Shown piece by piece: positions 17,437-26,153 of a DNA stretch of 26,153 nucleotides. The DNA comes from Gamarada debralockiae (lineage: Eukaryota; Ascomycota; Leotiomycetes; Helotiales; Hyphodiscaceae): contig NXFV01000213.1 of NCBI GenBank assembly GCA_002803225.1, forward strand, positions 1 through 26,153, read 5' to 3'. Positions within the stretch are counted from its first letter, which is position 1. Every line of letters begins with the position of its first letter. The notes beneath the pieces were generated by a model, which saw only the letters and a list, made by a program, of their open reading frames with translations, was not told where the DNA came from and made no database searches. The translations under genes and the position numbers were made by a program.

Positions 17437-20106
17437 TCAATCCTCAATATCATCATCACTCAAAACAAGCTTCTGCTCCACCTGCAGCAACGGAAGTCCA
17501 GACGCCATTCCCCGTCCTCTAATCACCAACCGTTTCTTCCTTGGCGATTTGCCTTCAACAGGTTTATCAGTCGCCCACTCCTCACCCAATCCAGTATCAT
17601 CGCCTTCATCTTGATCCTCGTCCGACGGTCCACCAATCCCATAGAACGCTGTCACCTTTTCAATGTCACGAATAGCAAGCATTGACGAACCCCCTTTTCG
17701 AGCTTTGGCGATTTGCACCATGTAGGGGAGGCGTTCGAGCAACATCTCTTTCCGAGCTGATGTGCCGACTGCCATCAGGGGGGCTGCATCTACTTCTTTT
17801 GGGTGGGATTTTTTGGGAGAAGGTAGAGCATTCTTCCAACTCTCTACTGTTCCCATTTTCGGTCTCACAAACGCTGCGGCTCCAGTGGTGATGCCATTTA
17901 GATGATAGTCTTCGCCTTTCATCATTCGTATCACCCATAGATCGATCGTACTTTCTATCTCCTCTTTCATGCGCCAAAGCTTTAGACTCGTGGGGTAGAA
18001 CATCTTATACTCATCACCCCTCTTACCGGTTCGAAGTCCTGCCGCGGCTGGCGCTGTGCGCTTCACGGGATTAGGTAGAGAGAAGAGTATACCGCGGACT
18101 GCGATTTGGAAACTGATTTCGTCTTGCCGCATGATATCACCTCCCGTTCCTCGACCGCCAGTACCGCCACCAAAACCGGTAGAGTTGAAAGAGCCGTCCC
18201 AGGAAGGACAGAGTAGATCGCTGTCGGATAGGGCGTCGATACAGCCATTCACGTGGTCGAGGGAAGAGAAATCGAAAGATGATGGGGACGCGTTGCAGGA
18301 TGGTATATAATTTTCGTGGAGGGCGGCGATGAAAGTTTGTGTATCGGTTCCGGTCTCATCGATCAGCTCCTCAACGCAGACTTCGGATTTCTTGGGCCGG
18401 GAGCGAAGGGACATGTATTCGGGTAGTCGCTCTACGGCTTGAGTGCCGGTATCCTCGCGCTTGTTGTAGACGACTTTGCCGACGGCGTGGAAGATACCTA
18501 GACTTGCTTCCCGACGGGTGACGAGTTCTAAGCTCTCCTGTTCCATTTTGGTCAATGCTGTATCCTTGGCGGCTTTCTTGGTCTTGCCAAATGCGACTTT
18601 GGCTCCCCAGTCACCATCCGCGTCGCCTCTTAGACATAGGAATTCAAGGGAGCCAATTGCACTCCTGATATCGCCTATCTCGCCGAGTTGCTTTAGAACT
18701 AGGGGTCCAGGGGTTTTCCTCCTCCCTGATTTTCGTGACTCTTTTTGTACGATGATTTCGAGACCCTTGGCAAGTAATGTGGGGGCTATAGCGTTGAATT
18801 CTATGATACCGACTCCAGGGTGCTGAATAATCTCAGGTCCCAGAAGACGATGCGCAGTGAAGCTATCTGCGGATGCGGAGGTTGTGGTGAGTAGCGTCTC
18901 GGAGATAATCATTACCACAGGCGTCACGGGTTCATCGTTCTTGTTATTGTACATCATTGATAGTGGAGGCGTATTCGAGGCGAGGTACTGGATGATTGTA
19001 GATCTGAACGATTGTAAAGCCGTAGAAGATCGAGTGAAGGTATTGGGAAACTCTTCAACCAGTATGAGCTGTTTCCGACGATCGAGTGGCTTGACTTCTG
19101 GTTTTGAAGGCTTGGTTTCGTTTGCAGAGAATATATCTAGCTGGCCAAACTTTCCTCCTCGGTTCATGAACTCCTCGAATTGTGCAGCCATAGACTGGAA
19201 CCCGTCTGAAGTAGCAACGGACCCGACTGGATTTCGCCATTCCAGGATATCACAATCCATTGCCTTCGCCAGTAGTTGAACTGTGGTTGTCTTTCCCGTG
19301 CCAGCAGCTCCTTTCAAAACTAAAAGCCGTTGCCTCATGCGACCTTGGATAACATCCTCAAGCCATGCGCGAACATCTGCAACCTTCTTCTTATGTACGG
19401 CCAGCTCGTCCAAGTTGGTAGGTCCAAATCGTTCCGCCCAAGGACTCAAACAATCCTCATTCTTAGCCTCCGCTGGCACCTTTGGCTTCAAGAACTTCTG
19501 GTTCATACTCGGTATATCCCCATCACCATTCTTGAGCGCATCATTCCGTCTTGACCGCTTCCGCGCGGCTTGCCCAACCATACTCGCGGACTGTGCTTTT
19601 CCGCCAACCCAGTCATCGTCCGATATAACGTCGTCATCCTCGACTTCAAAACTTTTAGATCCCTGCGACGAGATCTTGGGCTTCGAAGCAGCTGTAGTTC
19701 CCCCACCCTCTGCCTGTTGTCTCTGGGCTTGTTTCGTGAAGAACGTGAATAAATTTCCACTTTTAACCTTCTCCTCCACCTTCGCCTTCCCTTTCTTCTT
19801 CTCTGGACTGCTACTAGCACTTTTGGTGCTTGGCTTGCTTCCGCGGGCTTGTTTTGGGAGGTGTATAGGGGCGACATTGTGAGGGAAGTTTGCCGGTTTG
19901 GCACGAGGCTGGGATTTCTTGGGGATTGTCGACTGAGTCGGGGTTTCACTGGAGGACTGAAGGCCATTCGGAGAGGGCGGTGAGGAGGAAATGATAGTGC
20001 TCAGTCGGTTTTTGGGTTTCATGACGGGTTCCTCGTTGTAGTCGTCGTCGCTTGGGGAGGATGTGGGGATGACATTGCGTTTCCGTCTCTTCGCTGGTGG
20101 TGCCAT
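17437..20106 (-). CDS. rad17: Rad17/Rad24-type DNA-damage checkpoint clamp loader (889 aa)
   Basis: Large subunit of the alternative RFC complex that loads the 9-1-1 clamp at damaged DNA, acting in the nucleus upstream of ATR/Mec1-type kinase signalling. It is a single exon with its ATG at 20106. Residues 1-215 are basic, disordered and serine/proline-rich (KRRKRN at 6-11). The RFC-like ATPase starts at SPWAERFGPTNLDELAVHKK, a Rad17 signature. Walker A is GAAGTGKT at 266-273 and the Walker B region is LILVEEFPN at 347-355. The C-terminus has LVIRGRG (860-866), resembling the conserved iVERGR-type motif of Rad17, and ends in the acidic LSDDDIED. The N-terminal tail contains a PIP-box-like SGNLFTFF at 116-123. 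The length is greater than in yeasts but usual for filamentous fungi. No frame disruption is seen. Confidence 0.93.
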   Translation of the reverse strand: MAPPAKRRKRNVIPTSSPSDDDYNEEPVMKPKNRLSTIISSSPPSPNGLQSSSETPTQSTIPKKSQPRAKPANFPHNVAPIHLPKQARGSKPSTKSASSSPEKKKGKAKVEEKVKSGNLFTFFTKQAQRQQAEGGGTTAASKPKISSQGSKSFEVEDDDVISDDDWVGGKAQSASMVGQAARKRSRRNDALKNGDGDIPSMNQKFLKPKVPAEAKNEDCLSPWAERFGPTNLDELAVHKKKVADVRAWLEDVIQGRMRQRLLVLKGAAGTGKTTTVQLLAKAMDCDILEWRNPVGSVATSDGFQSMAAQFEEFMNRGGKFGQLDIFSANETKPSKPEVKPLDRRKQLILVEEFPNTFTRSSTALQSFRSTIIQYLASNTPPLSMMYNNKNDEPVTPVVMIISETLLTTTSASADSFTAHRLLGPEIIQHPGVGIIEFNAIAPTLLAKGLEIIVQKESRKSGRRKTPGPLVLKQLGEIGDIRSAIGSLEFLCLRGDADGDWGAKVAFGKTKKAAKDTALTKMEQESLELVTRREASLGIFHAVGKVVYNKREDTGTQAVERLPEYMSLRSRPKKSEVCVEELIDETGTDTQTFIAALHENYIPSCNASPSSFDFSSLDHVNGCIDALSDSDLLCPSWDGSFNSTGFGGGTGGRGTGGDIMRQDEISFQIAVRGILFSLPNPVKRTAPAAAGLRTGKRGDEYKMFYPTSLKLWRMKEEIESTIDLWVIRMMKGEDYHLNGITTGAAAFVRPKMGTVESWKNALPSPKKSHPKEVDAAPLMAVGTSARKEMLLERLPYMVQIAKARKGGSSMLAIRDIEKVTAFYGIGGPSDEDQDEGDDTGLGEEWATDKPVEGKSPRKKRLVIRGRGMASGLPLLQVEQKLVLSDDDIED

Positions 20107-21026
20107 GCCGGCAGAAGACGGCGTGGAAAATGCTACATCTGCTGCAGATATATTGTAACGACCGATCTTGATCCCACACGAATTCCCTGTCGTTGTTGTC
20201 GTTCCCGAGTTGATGTTGCGTAGAGCGACGTGCTGTTGAGATAGCTTAACCGCTATCGGCCGACCCTACCTCGCCTGTAGCGCTAAAAGGCCCTTGTAAT
20301 TACAGTAAACGCCCCAGGCTCTATCACGAGACAGAATCACCATCAAAAGAGCTTCAAGTGTGATTCTCGGGCTCAATTATTTGCATGAAGACTGTTTCCA
20401 AAGATCGGGGTCTTCTCGATTCAAGTCTCTGTAACCACCTCATATAGATCAGAGAAAGGAGCTAAGACTTGCACGTCCGTACTGTGGCCTGATTTGTTTC
20501 TTGTTTGGAAGCCCCTCAAATCAGGTCCTGTAACTGGTCAAATCCACGTTTCCAAGCTCTCTCCGATAGTTCATGGCTCTTGCATCGATTGGTACAAGGC
20601 TAACTACGAAGACTGTCCCTATTCTGGAGGCAGAGCCTTCCTATAAGCCTCAAACAGTGTTTAGGAATTCTTTGCCTCCGCTAAGTCATCATTTCCCAAA
20701 CATTATTTGGGAATTCGCCGCAGACAGCAACTACCAAACATAATTCGTTCCTACGACCATGCACGTGTCCCATCTAATCTAGCCATAATATCCACGGCGA
20801 CGCTAGTGAACTGCAAGTACAATTTCAAGATGACAGGCCACAAACGTGTGTCTGGGCTGTTGGGTATCGTTAGATGAGCAGGACCGAGTCTGCGAGGCCT
20901 CTCTAGACAATTCTGCCGTCGAAGAAGTCCCTGAACCATCCGACTTACAGATCAACAGTATCATCCAGTCGTGTAAGTCTCCTATAAAATCCGCGATGAA
21001 CAGACTACTAAGTTGGCTCTTGTCCG
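20107..21026. other. rad17 upstream region and gene-poor spacer
   Basis: This includes the rad17 promoter (no MCB or other damage box identified with confidence) and two short inverted repeats: CCTGATTTG/CAAATCAGG at 20489-20525, and TTCCCAAA/TTTGGGAA near 20693-20713. Minus frames at 20751-21030 may be decayed sequence downstream of the HET relic, but show no domain. Confidence 0.4.
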
Positions 21027-21477
21027 TCACCGATAAAAGGATAAACGATCACCATCCTCTTTATCTTCTCCAATCCAAAGCATGACCTTCTTGGCATTCT
21101 TTGTAAATGTGCATTCGCAACAACTCCTGCTTACGAGCTTCATCGATGTCGCTCCAATCAACAGAAATGCCATCATTCCACAGATATCGCGGCTCAGACT
21201 CAAGTCTCAAGGCATAGAGTGCTGAACGAAGGGCCGCATCTATCTCGTACTCTTCTCCATTCAAGGCGATGAGAGCCACTACCCCATGGCCATTGTCTTC
21301 CGCCCAATAGTATTCGAGGACTTCATAGGATTGTTCTAGGTCGAGCTTGTCTTCTGCTCCCCAAATGCAATGCGAGTATTTTGCCAGACTGCACGAGATT
21401 GGTTGTGGTTCTTGGCCTGGATGCAGGATCAGGAGACGAACAGCTCCTGGCTGCCTAAGTGGGGTATATTGGTTCAT
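21027..21477 (-). pseudogene. HET-domain relic, frameshifted and truncated
   Basis: From the ATG at 21477, 138 codons resemble the N-terminal half of a HET-domain protein: RLLILHPGQEPQPISCSL, then YEVLEYYWAED in the position of the usual LSYxWG motif, IALNGEEYEIDAALRSALYAL, and SEPRYLW. The hallmark WIDAICINQ is degenerate here (LWNDGISVDWSD). The frame ends at a stop just after RMHIYKECQ. The typical continuation (MLWIGEDKEDGD) is present in a different frame downstream to 21027, so a one-base gain near 21084-21090 (an AAGG run) broke the gene. The second half of the HET domain and the C-terminal region are not recognisable. It is probably a decayed paralogue of the incompatibility-type genes in this window. 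Confidence 0.75.
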
Positions 21478-22012
21478 GATGGTCGATGTTCATGTTGTTG
21501 AGCTAATATCTTGGCGTCCTGGAAGAGGATGTCGGATGGCAGATGTTCGTTCATTTGGTTGTCACACGACAACGTCTTTGACAGGGGTGTGAAAGTCAGG
21601 GGTTAAAGTGGAAGCCGGACGTCAACTTCAGCCCTTAAAATGTTCACAACCCTTGCAATATTGTGGAACAAGGTGAATGGCAGTAGCATGAGAGAGAGAG
21701 AGAGAGAAGGCGGTTTAGCAGTAGATTTGAAATATATGAGGCTCAAACAAGGGATAATCCACGTAATCAAGATATTAAACTTGACGACCTGTCTACTATA
21801 ACACCCTACTGCGTAACTTCTTCTTTCGCTTAGGGGGATACTTGGTGGGACGTTGTAGTATGGAAATAGGGATATGAGTGTAGAATTTCATGGTCATTTC
21901 TAATGGCCTTGGTGAACACTGAACTGAGGCAAACTGAACGAGGATCCTACTGTTAAATGTTTATGCAAGAGAAGCTCAAGAAATCATCCAAGATCACCAC
22001 ATGGAGCTTACC
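21478..22012. other. Intergenic region with a GA microsatellite
   Basis: A (GA)9 tract lies at 21690-21707. The right end is the 3' flank of the HET gene, with a possible 3'-UTR intron (donor GTAAGC at 22011 directly after the stop, acceptor AACAG ending 21950). No gene is seen. Confidence 0.6.
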
Positions 22013-24629
22013 TTAGAAAAGAGTAACAATCTGGGGCAACCCGTCCGATATCTCAGCAGCCTGTGCATCCTCCACAGACCATTCCAGTTTTTCGCTCTCA
22101 ATTTTGCCTTGCTCGTCTAGATCAGCGCTCTTCGATGTCTCGTTTACCTTACCCAGGTTGAACAAGCGTACAGTCCCGATCCTCGTAAACGTTCTCAGTC
22201 CATTGGCTTTCAATATAAGGGCATGTTCATTATCCAGCATCAAAGCAAAACTGGGAAAGTACGTCTCGTCATCAAAGTTGGCGTGGCCATCTCCAAACCT
22301 TTCCGTTCCCGTGCCACTTTGTAATTCGACGGAAATGGTGAACTTGAACACTCGTTTGTACCTTTTCTTCTCCCATTCAACCCGACGGAGGAGATACAAC
22401 GGACCCTGAATTTGTTAGTTTCGTACCACATTCATTGAACTAAAATTTGAAGGTTCACCTCGATTATCATCCATCCGAGTTGCACTCTACCAAACTTATC
22501 TTTCCCTACGGGCGGGGCATGAATATCAAGACAGCGTGCTTGGATTTCAGCATCGTTCAAATGCCAGTACTGTATCTTCCCGTCAAGTGAAGCCCAGGAC
22601 CACGATGGAGCGCGATACTGAGTGGGGCGTGTCACGCTTGCTTTCGTTGCTGACAGCATAGCGGCATCGTGTTCTGGATCATCACAATGATGCGACGGTT
22701 CAGTAACCTCAACCGACCAGAAGAGATCATTGATGATATTGTTCTTCCAAAGTCCCGCCATATAGCGGTCTCCGGTCTTCGCGGCCAGCAAGTTCGCCAG
22801 CCCCGATAGCGCTGGCAGCTTGTCTTCGTCTCTTGTGAGGTTTCGGCCTGTATACTCCTGCGCGAGTTTGTGCCATATATCGTGGTGGGGTTTGTCTCCT
22901 TTACTAGGATATCGTGATGCCACCACGTTCTCCATGGTTGGGAATTCCCTCGTCATGAGAGCACCATCTTCGCAAAGCACGCAGTATTGACACTCCCAAT
23001 ACATCTCCTGGGAGCCATAGTGAAGAGTCCGCGGTGAGAGCAGGCGTTCTTGTAGTGTCCAGGCTCGCTTGTTGAGCGGTTCATGCTCAAAGGGGTCGAC
23101 TTCGCGGCCAAACCGGCCGACGAGGTAGATTTTTGGATCGTCTTTCAAAGAGGGAGGCATCCATTCACACACTATGTAAACGCGAGATTTTTGGTCTCCC
23201 TGCATGGCCATTTCCCGAAATTGCCGCAGACCGACCTTGTCACCCCTGTTATCTAAGATCAAGGCTGCTGCTAGAGGGATTGCTGGGAATCCGGTCGTCC
23301 ACGAATCGCATGAAATATGTGGATTGTGGATCGACACGACTTTGATTTCGCTGCCCTTTCTGAAGCAGCCAGAAGAGTCGTCCGCCGAGCGTAGTGCGGA
23401 GATTGTGAGATAGGCGTGAGCGTAGACGTTTCCCATTCTGGAGGCTTCATGTTCCCAATCTGAGAAGTCATCCTGAATGATACACAGCGAGTCGATCCAC
23501 AAGTAGCTGATGTCCAATTTACGGGCAATGAGTACTGCCTCTCTAAAAGTTGCGGGTAGCTGAGCGATTGGAATACCTTCTTGATGCTTTTCAATATTTT
23601 CTTTGGTTGTTGTGATTCGATGAGAGAGACCCCAGCAGTGGCTTAGAGCCAAGTAGTGGTATCGTTGCTCTCCCAGTTCAACGACCCTGATTGTATCTCC
23701 TGATCTGCTGACTTCCAGCAGTCGAGTTGGAACAATTGGCGAATCTTTGTTCTTGTCACAAGAATGATTTTTGTCGCAGTCATGACCTCGGTCACACTCT
23801 TCCACCCATTTGCGAACTCGTTGAAAGGCCATCTCAGAGCCTTGGAAATCGGTTCGGAGTCGGCCAGGGACAATGGCAGAAAAGTCCGATTCTAGACGGG
23901 GGTGTTATTAATCCGACTGTTAGTTTCCCATGATACTAACCGTCATCCGTGCGAACTCGCCTTCTATAAGTCAGCACATCTGTTGTTATAAGCACCTGCA
24001 GATCAAGAGACAATTATCAAACCATACATCGCTTGAGATGTCATGAAAGTAGATCCTTGGACACAGTCATATCTGCCTAATAGAATTACAAGAACTTACA
24101 AATATGTCCCCTTGATATAGACATCTGTCTCACTGTTCCCTTCCGCTTCTACCAACCTGGGTCCTGTACCAAGTCTGACACCCAAACCAACCAAGAGCGG
24201 AGTTCTGTCCTGGTATGGCGACCTGTACCAGTTTCCGTACAGCCAAGGTCTGACATTGCTACCCCGTGAAAACCGAGCATCCAGATCTACAGATCGTGGC
24301 TCACCCAAATCCGCCTGCGCGCTGTCCGTATCCATTACAACGGCACCATTGGAGGAAGCGCGCATGACGCCCATAGTATCGTACATCCCTTCAAGTACTT
24401 TTGTGCTGCAGTTGCGGCCGTCTGGCAGCTTCTCAGACGGCTTGAACATGACCATACCACCAGGAGATGTTAGATAGCAGCCTGCTGCCCACAGAATCAA
24501 CTTGCACAGCGTGCAAGATTTGGCTGATTCTCTGAGCGCATCGAGGCTCGGCTGGTGTGGCAAACCTTCCTCATTCTCGTCAGGAAGGCCCTGGAACGGG
24601 ATGTCGAGGCAGAAGCGACAGTGTGCCAT
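22013..24629 (-). CDS. HET-domain heterokaryon-incompatibility-type protein (792 aa, four exons)
   Basis: HET domains induce cell death when engaged in vegetative incompatibility. Exons are 24629-24100, 23963-23941 (a 23-nt microexon), 23891-22459 and 22405-22013. Introns are 24099-23964 (GTAAGT, TGCTGAC branch), 23940-23892 (GTTAGT, CTAAC branch) and 22458-22406 (GTGAAC, AACTAAC branch). Phases 2, 1 and 0 fit throughout. The N-terminus has a CxxC...CxxC pattern (C4, C7, C39, C42), possibly metal-binding and common in this subfamily. The HET domain starts at YLALSHCWG (about 264-272), includes LPATFREAVLIARKLDISYL and LWIDSLCIIQDD (about 315-326), and closes near RAWTLQERLLSPRTLHYG (about 460-477). 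The C-terminal region (APSWSWASLDG) is typical of the class. No NACHT or repeat domain is fused. The partner gene and specificity are unknown. Confidence 0.92.
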
Positions 24630-25230
24630 CGAGAGTGCGAACTACAGTTGATTATCGTGATGGCCAAACGCTATTACGGTGTTGACGGGAGTCTTGAGAA
24701 TTGTTAAAAGCTCTTATCACAACAGAGGGGTCTCTCTATGTGGCATATTGAGGGGCTGAAAGTTGCCGATCGGGAAATCCCCGACTCTTGGGTGGCGCAG
24801 AGAAACTTGACCTCTCATCGATTTAAAGATTCCGCCAGGATTTCTTGGCACCAATCTCAGAGAAGAGGTGTGAAGATATACACCATCGCGCTAACGGACG
24901 GGCTATCTTCGAGTATGATGAAGGGATTGGAGGATACATCTCCTTCGCGTCGTATCTTAAATTATTCCTCGCCCTGTAATCCCGTTTCTTTCCATATTCA
25001 CTTGGATGCTGTCAGGATTTCGAGTTTAGTCAGCGGATTTGTGAGATCTGATTGGCTACAAGTCTGTGGACGAGTTCGCAGTGATGTGCGATACTTCATT
25101 TCAACTGAGAAGGGCTACAGTCCCCTCCCTATATCTACAGCATGTCTTCAGTGTTATACGGCCATACCGACGGTTTTTCCGACATTTTCGGACTTACCAC
25201 ATGTTGATAGGTCTAGAAGGTACGGTGATA
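24630..25230. other. HET gene upstream region, no recognised gene
   Basis: The 165-codon plus frame at 24738-25235 has no recognisable motif, signal peptide or domain, lies in the expected promoter of the HET gene, and is not called. No TATA or repeat of note was found before the tandem repeat at 25231. Confidence 0.5.
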
Positions 25231-25310
25231 TCTAGGGACAGGCAGTAGGCTATCGGTACAGGCAACAAGATATCGGTACAGGCAACTAGCTATCGGGACA
25301 GGCAACAGGA
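25231..25310. repeat. Four-unit 20-bp tandem repeat
   Basis: Units of exactly 20 bp start at 25231, 25251, 25271 and 25291. The consensus is close to TATCGGTACAGGCAACAAGA. The core ACAGGCA is in all four units, while the first unit (TCTAGGGACAGGCAGTAGGC) is the most diverged. There are no spacers, so this is a minisatellite and not a CRISPR-like array. Confidence 0.85.
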
Positions 25311-25531
25311 ATAAGCTGTATCAAGCTGTAGATATAACAGAAGGGTTGAACTATGTAGGAAAGGGCAGAGATTTTGAACTGAAGCTTTTGAAGCCTATTT
25401 CGGACTAGCGCTATATACACCTCAGTATTAGGGTTCTCATAACAACACCACTAACCTAGACTCTCGTAGTCCCCGGACCATATTTCTTATTCTCTTGCAC
25501 TCCTTAGACATAGTTGCCTCAGGCACCGAGC

Positions 25532-26153
25532 TCAAGTATGCAATTCCTGAGAGGCTAACTCCCCAAGGAAATCACGTGTAAAATGTGCACAGCGGTCTTC
25601 AAGTACAGGACTGAGCCTATGAGTGAATAAAGCCGAAAGCACTAGCAATCCAAGCATGTGTGCTAGACCAGCAAAGATAACTATGAAAGGGAATACCTGA
25701 TGGCTACACCTGTAAATGTTGTATCGCAGTTAGTACCATCTCTCCAGAATCCTTGCAATATAAATTGCAGCTCCTAAGAGATTGAGCATTGCTATCATTA
25801 GCATGTAATTCAGGCCTATCCTATGGTTCTGGATCTCCCAGCCATAAATAATAAGCCTATGTGTAATGAATACCATGGCTGAAAGGCCAAGTAACATGTG
25901 TATTGAAGTTCAGTATAGCCTGAAGGTTGGATATTAAAACCTTGGGGTCAAAATTGCTGCGGCACAAGCTATAGCCAAGACAGAGACTATATCCTGGTAT
26001 AGTCTCTGTAGATTTGGGTCACAATAGAATCTATAGTAGATAGAAGGGACTGTTGATCCCTATTGTGACGGCAGGAGCAAAGCAATGGTCAAATGCGCAA
26101 AGATCTAAGTCTCATTGTCTGTCAAAATACTAAACTAAGGAAGAAAGGAAAAG
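25532..26153 (-). pseudogene. Haemolysin-III/PAQR (Izh-type) pseudogene with RIP-like stops, 5' end outside window
   Basis: Minus-strand remnant of a seven-transmembrane PAQR/haemolysin-III family protein. One frame carries family-like blocks in order: DNET then IFAHLTIALLLP (26120-26072), GSTVPSIYYRFYCDP (26059-26015), HMLLGLSAMVF and IIYGWEIQNHRIGLNYM, NLLGAAIYIARILERWY (to 25733), and SHQVFPFIVIFAGLAHMLGLL. It is interrupted by stops at 26135-26137, 26105-26107, 26060-26062, 25934-25936, 25910-25912 and 25730-25732. A segment between the first and third membrane helices appears deleted. The stop at 26060 stands where the family has Trp, and others where CGA or CAA codons would fit, as expected from C-to-T change in TpA-rich, RIP-mutated DNA. 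A coding end is seen at 25532. It is not functional. Confidence 0.8.

Noticed and set aside
18857..19882. Long plus-strand frames of 140 and 199 codons
   Set aside because: They are antisense to the well-supported rad17 coding sequence and carry no domain.
24738..25235. 165-codon plus-strand frame
   Set aside because: No recognisable domain or start context, lies in the HET gene's promoter, and the composition looks random.
25231..25310. CRISPR-like array
   Set aside because: Repeats are directly adjacent without spacers, in eukaryotic DNA.
25980..26069. 12-bp (25980-26009) and 10-bp (26018-26069) inverted repeats as transposon ends or hairpins
   Set aside because: They lie inside the PAQR pseudogene coding frame and are explained by TpA-rich decay; no copies or element structure are visible.

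Overview
The window is nuclear DNA of a filamentous ascomycete (Pezizomycotina; a leotiomycete-like fungus is my guess, not something the sequence proves). The signs are short GT-AG introns with CTAAC/CTGAC branch points, HET-domain genes, a HET-NACHT-WD40 NOD-like receptor, a HET-S-type prion-domain protein, an Hsp30-type small heat-shock protein and a decayed gene with RIP-like stop codons.

Left part (1-6372): allorecognition and cell-death genes. A HET-NACHT-WD40 receptor on the minus strand runs off the left edge in its first WD40 repeat (1-2705). Next comes a small beta-trefoil-like protein gene (4018-4569) lying inside a 34-bp inverted repeat. It is followed by a HET-S homologue (5531-6372) with an N-terminal HeLo domain and a C-terminal two-repeat amyloid motif, the two parts being out of frame with each other.

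Middle (6373-13771): gene-poor sequence with some coding-like but unrecognised minus-strand frames (6780-8003 and 11954-12986). Two clear genes stand in it: a secreted four-cysteine protein (9437-10117) and an Hsp30/alpha-crystallin gene (10771-11349) with a TATA box and heat-shock elements upstream.

Housekeeping block (13772-20106): a UBE3D/Ipa1-type HECT-like protein (two exons) and a questin-oxidase-like protein (three exons, one GC-AG intron) are divergently transcribed from a 207-bp shared promoter. A single-exon Rad17 checkpoint clamp loader then converges on the questin-oxidase-like gene.

Right part (20107-26153): again incompatibility-type genes and decay. There is a frameshifted HET-domain relic (21027-21477), an apparently intact four-exon HET gene with an N-terminal CxxC pair (22013-24629), a 20-bp tandem repeat (25231-25310), and a haemolysin-III/PAQR pseudogene with several in-frame stops, TpA-rich and consistent with repeat-induced point mutation (25532 to the window end).

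Taken together, conserved DNA-repair, RNA-processing/ubiquitin and stress genes are flanked on both sides by four self/non-self-recognition loci, two of them broken. The most interesting element is the HET-S-like gene lying about 2.8 kb from an NLR gene.
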